From an uncultured Bacteroides sp. (lineage in GTDB: Bacteria; Bacteroidota; Bacteroidia; Bacteroidales; Bacteroidaceae), in the NCBI GenBank assembly GCA_947071285.1, contig CAMTFK010000081.1:1-18497 (forward strand): a DNA stretch of 18,497 bases. Direction: 5' to 3'. Shown one piece after another: positions 1 through 7,841 of this stretch; position 1 is the stretch's first letter; every line of letters begins with the position of its first letter. Under the pieces are notes generated by a model that did no database searches, was not told the DNA's origin, and worked only from the letters and a program-made list of their open reading frames with translations. The position numbers and the translations under genes were made by a program.

Positions 1-2
1 CT

Positions 3-80
3 CCGATTCTCTATCGTACTTATGAATATGATATTGTTACTCAGCCGGGAGAAGATTATTATTTGGAACGTGCAATGTAA
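3..80 (+). CDS. 3' end of an unidentified gene (partial)
   Basis: An open frame enters from the left edge and ends at the TAA at 78-80. The visible C-terminus is about 25 residues long, ends in YYLERAM, and is preceded by PILYRTYEYD. I do not recognise the family. It is supported as a real gene end because a strong hairpin with a T-run lies 26 bases past the stop in the right orientation. The gene converges on the HTCS gene on the opposite strand. Its place beside a xylan locus suggests a carbohydrate-related product, but nothing in the 25 residues shows this. Confidence 0.55.
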   Translation, partial: PILYRTYEYDIVTQPGEDYYLERAM

Positions 81-106
81 TAAAGGTTAGGTTTTATATT
101 AGTTTA

Positions 107-159
107 CCGCCGTCTGCAGAGTATTACTGTCATGGGATACTTGCAGACGGCGGTTTTTT
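107..159 (+). terminator. Intrinsic terminator between convergent genes
   Basis: A perfect 12-bp stem (107-118 with 142-153, CCGCCGTCTGCA against TGCAGACGGCGG) can be extended by a G-U pair and four more pairs across a bulged A. A run of six T follows at 154-159. The T-run is on the + strand side, so the element best terminates the rightward gene ending at 80. The hairpin starts only a few bases past the HTCS stop codon on the opposite strand, so it may act in both directions, but the minus-strand side lacks a comparable U-tract. Confidence 0.85.
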
Positions 160-3100
160 ATTGTTGTTGTTCTTCTTCGGACTCAGTGGAACCTAAGCGC
201 TTTTCCATATAGTTTGTGGGTGATACACCGTACAACTCTTTGAATGCTGTGGAAAAGTAAGCTATGTTGGTAAAGCCTGTAAGCGTTGCTACCTCAGTGA
301 TACTGTGATACTTATCGGCCAATAATGAGGCAGCCTGTTTTAATCGTACATTACGTATCAGATCACGGGTAGATTGATTGGTCAGCTCTTTCAACTTGCG
401 GTGAAGATGCACGCGGCTGATGCCTACTGCAGTGGCTATCATCTCAACATTCAGGTTCGGATTACTGAGGTTATCGTTGATTACTTTCATCACTTTGTTC
501 AATAATTTGTCGTCGGGTGACTGTACATTTAACTTATGCAATTTGTCTTCCCGTATCTGATTGCCGCTGAAACTGTTACGCAGCACCTCCCGGCTTTTGA
601 TAAGGTTCAGCACAGTTTTTCTCAATATTTCAATATTGAATGGCTTAACGAGATATGCGTCTGCGCCGGTCTCCAAACCTTCCAATCTATCTTCTTCTCT
701 TGACTTGGCTGTCAATAGGATAACAGGTATATGATTCACTATCACATTTTGTTTTATCTTCCGGCAAAGGGTCAATCCATCCATTTCAGACATCATGATG
801 TCACTGATAATGAGGTCCGGCGCTTTCTTCAGAATCATAGCAAGTGCTTCTTTACCGTTGGTACATTCGTGCATATGAAAATCGCTTGCCAGTTCCTGAC
901 ATATATATTTGCGTATTTCTTCATCATCTTCTACAACTAATACGTGATTTTTTGTCTTGGAACGCACCTTTAGGTCTTCTTCATCTGTGGGTGAAGGTGT
1001 AGGTAATGCTGTAGTGATGTGCGCAGGAGCATAGTTATTGGAAGAAAACTCATCAATCTCTTCTGCCGTCAAGTGGTCTTTGCCTAATGGGAGGCGGATA
1101 ATGAAGCGGGAGCCCGGTTTCCCCTCGTTGCTTTCGACTAGTATCGTGCCATGATGCAATTCTATTAATGAACGGCTCAGGTGCAAGCCAATGCCGGTAC
1201 CTATATTAGAATTGTTGTGGCTGTTGCGGATCTGATAAAAGCGTTCAAAAATTCGTCCCATCTCTGCTGGGTCAATGCCAATACCGCTATCTTCTACCAC
1301 AATCTCAAAATAGTGTTGCAGAGTTTTAGAAAACTCCGGATTTTCACCTATGCGTAGATAAATATTGATTTCACCATTCTCCGGCGTAAATTTGAAGGCA
1401 TTGGAAAGTATGTTCAGAATTACTTTATCGAAATTCTTCGGATCTATCCAAACTTGTAGTCTTTCTACTTCCGGGTGGAAATTCAGGGTGATATGTTTAG
1501 TCTTTGCCTGATATTCAAATGTGTTATAAAGGTCGTGCATAAATCCTACAATATCCATCTCCTGGAACTTCAAAGCCATCTGTCCTTTGTCGATTTTGCG
1601 GATGTCCATCAACTGGTTTACCAATCGGAGTATGCGTTCGGCATTCCGGTAGATGGTGTAATAGTTCTTCTGCCGTTCTCCATCCTTATCTATAGCTATC
1701 AATTTCTGTAGCGGACTTATGATGAGGGACATCGGAGTACGGATTTCATGGGAAATGTTGATAAAGAATTGTAGCTTTGCTTCATTGATCTGTTCCGCAT
1801 GTATATGCTCCATTATTTCCTGACGGGCACGATAGCGATGGCGCACTTGTATGATGATAATATAAATGATGCCCAGTGCTAAGATTATATATATTAGTTT
1901 AGCCCAGCCGGATGCATACCAGGCTGGGAAAATGGTAATTGTTATTTCCTTTGTATCGGAGTAGTAATTATAATCTTTGGCTTTTATTTGGAACGTATAG
2001 TTGCCTGGGGCCAGGTTACTGAATGAAACTCGATTTATGCCTTGTTGCAGGCTGACCCAATTTGAATTGTTGAGGGAATACATGTAAGTAATCCGTTCCG
2101 GACTATAAAATTCCATAGCAGAAAACTCAATACTGAAAGAATTGTCTTTGTGAGATAATTGAAAGAGCTCCGCATCCATAATTGCTGTATTTACAATCTC
2201 ATAATTTCCGGATTTCATTCCTTTCTTGATGGTCTTTTCATGAATATTAAAATCTGTAATCCGTATTTCCGGTTTTTTATTGGGATTGGTAATCTCCAGT
2301 GGATTGAAGTAGGTGATACCACCGGTTCCTCCGAATATGATTTCTCCTGTCGGATCGGTAAAACCTACCCCTTTGCTAAATTCATTGCCTTGCAATCCAT
2401 CATTGGCATAAAAGTTTATGAAACTAGGATTCCTGGTGTTATAACGGCTGATTCCGTAGCCTGTACTAATCCAGAGATATCCGTTATCATCACCTTGGAT
2501 GGAGCAAATAAGGTTGCTGGGTAAGCCATCTTCCATGGTGTATTCGTGAGTAGACATTGTTTTGGGATCCAAATAATTTAACCCTCTGGACGTACCGATC
2601 CAAATGCCGCCGTTCTGATCTTGGTATAGGGCATAGACAACATCACCGGGTAATATCCTTTTAGTTTTAAGAGGGCTATTGAAATTCATTGTTTTTATAT
2701 CCAGACAAGCTAGGCCATCATAAGTGCCTATGTATAATTTGTCATCGGCGGTGTGTAGCAGGCAATTGATCCATGAATTATGTAGCATTTCCGGCTTTCC
2801 CCATTCTGCTATGGTTTCATACGTGTGGCATCGGTTAATTTTGCCTGTATTTATGTCCATATAAAAAATGCCAGCCCCCATGGTTCCTATCCATAGATTC
2901 TTGTCGTTATCCTCGGCAAAACAATAGACACTTTGTACCAGATTTGATCGGTCGTCTACAAGATTCAAATAGGTACATTTTCCTGTTTTGGTATCCATTT
3001 TCGCCATACCATTCAAGTAGGAACCTATCCATAGGTTATGATTGGAATCTTCGTAGATACTCATTATGGTAGAAGGAACAGAGTGGGGACTTTCCGAAGT

Positions 3101-4261
3101 TGTGAAATGTACATTCTGTGTGCCATCGGGAGAAATACCATAGATTCCATCGTTATCAGTACCTACCCATAAAGTTCCGATGTGATCTTTAAAAACAGAC
3201 ATAACACAACTTGAACCGATTGTGTTGTTAACGGCTGATTTGAAGCCAATGTATTTGAATTCATTGGTTGTTGCAGGAATAATCATGACCCCTTTCTGGA
3301 AGAATCCCAGCCAGAGGTTTCCTAATCTGTCTTTTTGGATAGAGTGAACTTTAGCTTTATTCAGATTAAAGGTAGTGACATTGAGGTTGCTATCCTGCAT
3401 TTTCTTTTTCTGAATATCGTAAATTTTAATACCATTTCCGTCTGTTCCAATATAGATTTCATCCTGATCTGTTGGATATAAGATTTTGATAGGAAGGTTA
3501 GAATCAGGACTATATACAATAGGAGTAAATGTCTCTGTCTGGTAGTTATATTGAAATAATCCCTTTTGCAGACTTCCCATATATAGATTCCCATATCTAT
3601 CTTCGCAAATGCTTGAGATCGTATTCCATGCTATTCCCTTTTCGCTTAAATATTGCTTTTGCTGCTTGTTATTGTCTATTCGGAATATGCCATTGTCTCC
3701 TGTTGTTACCCATAAGAATCCTTGCTTGTCTTCATATAAACAAGTTATCAGTCTACTTGGGATGGTCTTATCTATTTGTTGTACTACCATGTTGTCACCT
3801 TGCGTTTCTAATGAAAACAGGTTGTGTCCCGATGTGCCGACGAGTATTTCTCCGTTTTTACGTTCGATTATGGAAGATATATTAGCCTCTGCTTTGCCTC
3901 CATTGATAAACTTCATAGGAATAGTAGTGAACATATCGGTTTCCCGATCATAGATCTGCAGTCCCTTCAGGCTACCGACGAAAAGACGTTTCCGGCTATC
4001 TTCATAAAGCACGCGAACATAATTGTTCAATAGAGAATTAGGATTCCTTTTATCGTGTTTATATACGGTAAATTTAGCTCCGTCATATCGATTCAGGCCG
4101 TCCTCCGTTGCAATCCAGATAATTCCATCCTGGTCTTGATAGACTTTATTTATCATACTGCTTGACAGCTCTTTGTCAACAGTAAACATTCTGCCCTCTT
4201 GAGCATAACACAAGTTGCTGAATAAGAATAAGCAGATTAGATATAATATTGTATTTTTCAT
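158..4261 (-). CDS. Hybrid two-component system regulator (HTCS), complete
   Basis: This 1367-residue protein joins sensor kinase, receiver and DNA-binding domains in one chain. A signal peptide (about residues 1-20, ending CYA-QEG) is followed by about 14 Reg_prop repeats with the W/I-x-G/A-T-x-x-G-[IL] pattern, consistent with two seven-bladed propellers. A Y_Y_Y domain (about 704-767) and one membrane helix (about 783-806) come next. The HisKA segment has its phospho-His at H838 in the box INISHEIRTPM. A HATPase domain has the motifs NILSNAF and DSGIGI. The receiver (about 1107-1222) has acceptor D1154 in IISDIMM, and an AraC-type HTH occupies about 1263-1355. The family senses oligosaccharides in the periplasm and activates polysaccharide-utilisation genes. 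Xylan-derived ligands are inferred from the neighbours. The gene is visibly more AT-rich than the operon beside it. It is a paralogue of the HTCS starting at 15302. Confidence 0.97.
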   Translation of the reverse strand: MKNTILYLICLFLFSNLCYAQEGRMFTVDKELSSSMINKVYQDQDGIIWIATEDGLNRYDGAKFTVYKHDKRNPNSLLNNYVRVLYEDSRKRLFVGSLKGLQIYDRETDMFTTIPMKFINGGKAEANISSIIERKNGEILVGTSGHNLFSLETQGDNMVVQQIDKTIPSRLITCLYEDKQGFLWVTTGDNGIFRIDNNKQQKQYLSEKGIAWNTISSICEDRYGNLYMGSLQKGLFQYNYQTETFTPIVYSPDSNLPIKILYPTDQDEIYIGTDGNGIKIYDIQKKKMQDSNLNVTTFNLNKAKVHSIQKDRLGNLWLGFFQKGVMIIPATTNEFKYIGFKSAVNNTIGSSCVMSVFKDHIGTLWVGTDNDGIYGISPDGTQNVHFTTSESPHSVPSTIMSIYEDSNHNLWIGSYLNGMAKMDTKTGKCTYLNLVDDRSNLVQSVYCFAEDNDKNLWIGTMGAGIFYMDINTGKINRCHTYETIAEWGKPEMLHNSWINCLLHTADDKLYIGTYDGLACLDIKTMNFNSPLKTKRILPGDVVYALYQDQNGGIWIGTSRGLNYLDPKTMSTHEYTMEDGLPSNLICSIQGDDNGYLWISTGYGISRYNTRNPSFINFYANDGLQGNEFSKGVGFTDPTGEIIFGGTGGITYFNPLEITNPNKKPEIRITDFNIHEKTIKKGMKSGNYEIVNTAIMDAELFQLSHKDNSFSIEFSAMEFYSPERITYMYSLNNSNWVSLQQGINRVSFSNLAPGNYTFQIKAKDYNYYSDTKEITITIFPAWYASGWAKLIYIILALGIIYIIIIQVRHRYRARQEIMEHIHAEQINEAKLQFFINISHEIRTPMSLIISPLQKLIAIDKDGERQKNYYTIYRNAERILRLVNQLMDIRKIDKGQMALKFQEMDIVGFMHDLYNTFEYQAKTKHITLNFHPEVERLQVWIDPKNFDKVILNILSNAFKFTPENGEINIYLRIGENPEFSKTLQHYFEIVVEDSGIGIDPAEMGRIFERFYQIRNSHNNSNIGTGIGLHLSRSLIELHHGTILVESNEGKPGSRFIIRLPLGKDHLTAEEIDEFSSNNYAPAHITTALPTPSPTDEEDLKVRSKTKNHVLVVEDDEEIRKYICQELASDFHMHECTNGKEALAMILKKAPDLIISDIMMSEMDGLTLCRKIKQNVIVNHIPVILLTAKSREEDRLEGLETGADAYLVKPFNIEILRKTVLNLIKSREVLRNSFSGNQIREDKLHKLNVQSPDDKLLNKVMKVINDNLSNPNLNVEMIATAVGISRVHLHRKLKELTNQSTRDLIRNVRLKQAASLLADKYHSITEVATLTGFTNIAYFSTAFKELYGVSPTNYMEKRLGSTESEEEQQQ

Positions 4262-4282
4262 ATCTTATTAATTTTCTGCCCA

Positions 4283-4290
4283 CAAATATA
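4283..4290 (-). promoter_or_regulatory. Bacteroides -7 promoter element for the HTCS gene
   Basis: The minus strand reads TATATTTG, an exact match to the Bacteroides -7 consensus TAnnTTTG. It lies about 21 bases upstream of the HTCS start at 4261, which gives a short leader. No clear TTTG -33 element is seen at the usual distance. The region is AT-rich, so a chance match is possible. Confidence 0.55.
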
Positions 4291-4535
4291 GTTAATATCA
4301 GCTATACTTTCTTTTAAAAAGAAAACTAATATTCTTTTAATATACTTATTCTAGAGTTTTTCTGTTGAGCAAATACGAAAAGATGTAATTGCTATTAAAG
4401 AATAGTGCGACAATCTGTTTAATTTCATCCTCTCCGTTATGGGTGCAATATTATTTAGATGATTTGTTGAAATTTATTAATGGTTGCGTAGTCTTTTGTA
4501 ACTGTTTGACTATCAATGTGCTTTGGTTGTGCTGT

Positions 4536-4620
4536 ATTCAGTTGTATACTGAACCCTATTCACTATACGACTGAATGGCATTCACTATACGACTGAATTA
4601 GGTTCAGTATACGGCTATTT
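4536..4620. repeat. Four-unit 22-bp-period array of imperfect palindromes
   Basis: Units start at 4536, 4558, 4580 and 4602, an exact 22-base step: a 19-base core plus a 3-base spacer (cct, ggc, tag). Units 2 and 3 are identical (ATTCACTATACGACTGAAT). Unit 1 resembles the reverse complement of that core (16 of 19 match) and contains the perfect palindrome TTCAGT-N5-ACTGAA at 4537-4553. Unit 4 is a degenerate copy (GTTCAGTATACGGCT...). The spacers differ while the cores are kept. The array lies about 275 bases upstream of the HTCS start and about 170 bases past the GH67 stop. Possible roles are an operator cluster, RNA hairpins in the leader or trailer, or a selfish palindromic repeat. Function is unknown. 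Confidence 0.85.
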
Positions 4621-4679
4621 CTTGAGTAGATGTTATTTGTAAAAATAATTGGTGAGTGCATCGAGTGTAAGCGGGCTTT

Positions 4680-4723
4680 GAGAGAACGATTCCGGTAGAA
4701 TACCTGCGAATCGTTCATCTCTC
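4680..4723. repeat. Branched inverted repeat downstream of GH67
   Basis: GAGAG (4680-4684) pairs with CTCTC (4719-4723), and AACGATTC (4685-4692) pairs with GAATCGTT (4708-4715). A three-base bulge (CAT) sits on the right arm, and a small inner hairpin GGTA/TACC (4694-4697 with 4701-4704) forms the tip. It lies about 70 bases past the GH67 stop and could end or stabilise the operon transcript. No T-run follows on either strand, so a standard intrinsic terminator is not supported. Confidence 0.55.
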
Positions 4724-4791
4724 AAATTCAACCCATTTTGTTTACGAGCAGGAAGATTTGAAGAAGCTTCGTGATACTTTCTGCCGTTTCA

Positions 4792-6825
4792 TTATCTCCT
4801 TTCATTCAGCATCTCCCTTGTAGGACATTCGTGGTTGTCAATCGGAAGTTTCACCTGTTTCAAGTCATCCAATTCATGTATCGGGCGTTCGATGTCGTAA
4901 GGAATCCGCATACCTGAATATTCCATGAAGTAGAGTAGGCAGGCATCTTTCCACCATGTGGCATCACGCGCCTGTATTTTCAGGCGTGACTGCACGTCTT
5001 TGAAACGTTCCATGTCGATATAATTCTCTGTTAGGTCCCATTTTCTTTGAAAACTTCTGACTTGCTGCACACCTCTGTCGTAGCGGAAGCAGAGTTCGTC
5101 CCATAATGTACGCCCGCTTTGCATGGTGTGAGTCCATGGGGTGTGATGGAACCAAAGCAGGTACTCATCTGGACAAGTGTTGATGTCATCGTAGAGATGG
5201 TAAAGCGAGTCGGGATACTGTGCGGTGGCATTGCTTCCGGTATGGCTGCGGTCGAAGCCGAGTCCCGCTTTATCAGCCTTGTGATAATAAGAGGGCATCC
5301 AGTCGGGACGTGCGCCGGGGATGTCACACCAAGGTTCTGGACCATAATGGTGTCCCCAGGCAAACAGGTGGTGGAGGCCGAGGGGCATCATGTAGTCCAC
5401 TACGGCTTCACGGCTTTGCATCATCATTTGCCAGACTTCATAGGCAATGGGGGCATGTTGTGGGTTGTGCGCATCAAAGAATGTCTGTTTCAACCACTCT
5501 TCCGCTATTGTTTCGGAAGATAACTCAGGATTCCAGGCGAGGCGACCGAAAGCATACCAGTTGGACTGTGCAAAGGGATGTCCGCACCAATTGGCATCTG
5601 TTCCGATATTGGCAACGCCTGCCATTGCTTTTAGTGAAGAAGGTTGTACGAAATCGAAAAATTCTTTCCACATAGGGGCAAGATAGGCAAGGTGGTTGGA
5701 GAAGCCCAGGTATTCTTGTGTAATCTGGAACTCAACCATCTGTGCGGTCTTGGGCATGGCACCGAATAGAGGACTATATGGTTCGCGAGGCTGGAAATCG
5801 ACCGGGCCGTTCTTTATCTGCACGATGACATTATCGCGGAATTGTCCGTCCAACGGTTGGAACTCCAGATAAGCCTGTTTGGCGCGGTCGGCATCGCTGG
5901 GACTGTAAACAAAGGCACGCCACATGATAATGCCTTTGTAAGGTTTCACTGCATCCGCTAGCATATTGGCACCTTCGGCATGACTGCGGTTGAAGTCACA
6001 TGGGCCCGGCTGTCCTTCGGAATTGGCTTTCACGAGGAAGCCGCCGAAGTCGGGGATGAGGCGGTAGATTTCTTTGGTCTTGTTCTTCCACCAAGCAATG
6101 ACTTCTTTGTCCAACGGGTCGGCAGTAGAAAGACCGCCTAATTGCATGGGGGAAGCGAAGTTGATGGAGAGATACACACGGATGCCATACGGGCGGAATA
6201 CATCTGCCAGTGCTTTTACTTTCTCCAGATATTCGGCGGAAAGGATTTGTGAGGAGGCATTTACGTTGTTGATGACTGTGCCGTTGATGCCGATGGAAGC
6301 ATTGGCGCGGGCATAGTCTGCATAGCGACCGGAGAGGGTGGAAGGCAAGGCTTCCCAATCCCATAAAGAGCGTCCGGCGTAACCCCGTTCAATGCTGCGG
6401 TCCAGATTATCCCAGTGATTGAGGATGCGCAGGTCGTAAGCGGGACTTTCCTTGATATTGAGTTTCGAGAAATCTACTGCACTGGTGTCTTGCAGCCTCA
6501 GCAGGTGGAAGGCTCCGTAAAGTAGTCCGCGTTCTCCGGCGGAGGTGATGGTTATCTTTCGCCCATCATCTGAAGTGAGGAGGCAATATCCTTCTTCACC
6601 TATAGCACGTGTTTCTTTGTTTCGCTGGAGGGTTAATGTGACGGGCACACCTTTCCAGCCTTTACGCAACTCGGTGGTGGCGATGTCCAGCATGGCTGAT
6701 TGCTTATTACAGGATATGGTTGCGTTCCCGTCTGTGGAGTACCGGAGCCACAGGCGACTGCCGTCTTCGGCTGAAACAGGCACGAGAAAGCATATAATAA
6801 AGAGCAGGGAAAATAGTTTCTTCAT
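4792..6825 (-). CDS. GH67 alpha-glucuronidase, secreted
   Basis: The enzyme removes (4-O-methyl-)glucuronic acid from the non-reducing end of aldouronic acids produced from glucuronoxylan. The 677-residue chain begins with a signal peptide (MKKLFSLLFIICFLVPVSA), so it should act in the periplasm. Family landmarks are present: acid E270 in FLVKANSEGQPGP, and the pair D343 (NGPVDFQPREP) and E371 (ITQEYLG). The 73- and 28-residue spacings equal those of the E292/D365/E393 triad that I recall for Cellvibrio GlcA67A. Length is typical of the family. It is the last gene of the leftward operon, 20 bases after the oxidoreductase gene, and is followed by the 530-base intergenic region. Confidence 0.96.
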   Translation of the reverse strand: MKKLFSLLFIICFLVPVSAEDGSRLWLRYSTDGNATISCNKQSAMLDIATTELRKGWKGVPVTLTLQRNKETRAIGEEGYCLLTSDDGRKITITSAGERGLLYGAFHLLRLQDTSAVDFSKLNIKESPAYDLRILNHWDNLDRSIERGYAGRSLWDWEALPSTLSGRYADYARANASIGINGTVINNVNASSQILSAEYLEKVKALADVFRPYGIRVYLSINFASPMQLGGLSTADPLDKEVIAWWKNKTKEIYRLIPDFGGFLVKANSEGQPGPCDFNRSHAEGANMLADAVKPYKGIIMWRAFVYSPSDADRAKQAYLEFQPLDGQFRDNVIVQIKNGPVDFQPREPYSPLFGAMPKTAQMVEFQITQEYLGFSNHLAYLAPMWKEFFDFVQPSSLKAMAGVANIGTDANWCGHPFAQSNWYAFGRLAWNPELSSETIAEEWLKQTFFDAHNPQHAPIAYEVWQMMMQSREAVVDYMMPLGLHHLFAWGHHYGPEPWCDIPGARPDWMPSYYHKADKAGLGFDRSHTGSNATAQYPDSLYHLYDDINTCPDEYLLWFHHTPWTHTMQSGRTLWDELCFRYDRGVQQVRSFQRKWDLTENYIDMERFKDVQSRLKIQARDATWWKDACLLYFMEYSGMRIPYDIERPIHELDDLKQVKLPIDNHECPTREMLNERR

Positions 6826-6845
6826 AAACAGGGATTATTGATTGA

Positions 6846-7826
6846 TTATTGGTCGGAGGGGTAGCGTACCCCCCATTCTTTGCGCAGACTGTCCATCAGG
6901 CGCATGATGCGCAGAGTTTCGGTATGGGGCATGAAGGGAGATTCGAGCCATCCGTTCTTCAGGGCTTCCATAGAGGCGTATACCTGATACTCATATCCGG
7001 TGATTTGTGGCGGGCAATTGTAGACGGCTACGGTTTGATAGTCGTCCGTCACTACTGTAATCCGTTGCGGGTTATTGATATTCTCTACAATTATGTGTCC
7101 TTTTTCACCGGAAATAATGCCTTGGCGGTCGGTCATGCTCAGCATGGTGCTGTGCAGTATGGCAATTTTCCCATCTTTAAAGGTGAGGGTTATGCTGTTT
7201 TGGGCATCCACTCCTGTATCGGTCTTGATGCAGGTTGAAGTGATATTCTCAATCTCGGTGCCGAATACCATGGAGGCGAAGTTCAGTGTATATACTCCCA
7301 GGTCGAGCAATGCCCCACCTGCAAGTGCAGGTTGCCGGAGCCGTTCGCGGTTGCCGATGGGATAACCCAAGTTGGCAGACAACGTCATGGGACGTCCGAT
7401 GATATCACTTGCTATGATTTCGTTGATGGTTTGCGATAAAGGCATGTAGCGTGTCCAGATGGCTTCGGTGATGAAGAGGCTCTTTTCTTTGGCAAGCTTC
7501 AGCAATTCTTCCGCCTCGCGGGCATTGGAGGTGAATGCTTTTTCGCACAATACCGCTTTGCCATGCAGCAAACTCATACATGCATGTTTGTAGTGGTGTG
7601 AGTGGGGAGTGGCAATGTATACCAACTCCACTTGTTCATCAGCAAGCATCTCTTCATAGGAACCATAGGCACAGGTGAACCCCCACTTTTCGGCAAAGTC
7701 GTGTGCGGTTTGCAACTGGCGGGAAGCAATTGCGTAAGCTTCCACACCTTTCATTCCCATGAGGGTGATTGCCATTCTCTCGGCAATCCATCCGGTACCT
7801 ATGATTCCTATTTTTACTGCATCCAT
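6846..7826 (-). CDS. Gfo/Idh/MocA-family oxidoreductase (dihydrodiol / D-xylose dehydrogenase-like)
   Basis: This 326-residue cytoplasmic protein has an N-terminal Rossmann fold (GIIGTGWIA, residues 7-15) that binds NAD(P). The family lysine is K96 in the motif CEKAF, where most relatives have EKP. The segment LFITEAIWTRYMPL (117-130) and D175/Y179 in GGALLDLGVYTLN match the dimeric dihydrodiol dehydrogenase / NADP-dependent D-xylose 1-dehydrogenase branch, whose catalytic residues I recall as Lys97, Asp176 and Tyr180. There is no signal peptide. It sits between GH43 and GH67 with gaps of 15 and 20 bases, so it is very likely co-transcribed. Oxidation of xylose, arabinose or a uronic acid released by the neighbouring hydrolases is plausible, but the substrate cannot be read from the sequence. 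Confidence 0.88.
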   Translation of the reverse strand: MDAVKIGIIGTGWIAERMAITLMGMKGVEAYAIASRQLQTAHDFAEKWGFTCAYGSYEEMLADEQVELVYIATPHSHHYKHACMSLLHGKAVLCEKAFTSNAREAEELLKLAKEKSLFITEAIWTRYMPLSQTINEIIASDIIGRPMTLSANLGYPIGNRERLRQPALAGGALLDLGVYTLNFASMVFGTEIENITSTCIKTDTGVDAQNSITLTFKDGKIAILHSTMLSMTDRQGIISGEKGHIIVENINNPQRITVVTDDYQTVAVYNCPPQITGYEYQVYASMEALKNGWLESPFMPHTETLRIMRLMDSLRKEWGVRYPSDQ

Positions 7827-7841
7827 ATGGTTGATTATCGG

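Larger units (their letters stand above)
4262..4791. other. Intergenic region between HTCS and GH67
   Basis: These 530 bases separate the HTCS start (4261) from the GH67 stop (4792); both genes point left. The left half (4291-4535) is AT-rich and holds the probable HTCS promoter but no convincing gene. The middle holds a four-unit 22-bp palindromic array (4536-4620). The right part holds a branched hairpin (4680-4723). Short + strand open frames here have no family resemblance I can recognise and no promoter. Confidence 0.7.

Noticed and set aside
4389..4574. 61-codon + strand open frame in the intergenic region
   Set aside because: Cysteine- and leucine-rich low-complexity translation with no family resemblance. 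Its 3' end runs into the 22-bp array, and no promoter match was found.
4536..4620. Insertion sequence ends or a MITE
   Set aside because: There are no long terminal inverted repeats bounding a central segment and no target-site duplication. The units are tandem with a constant period.
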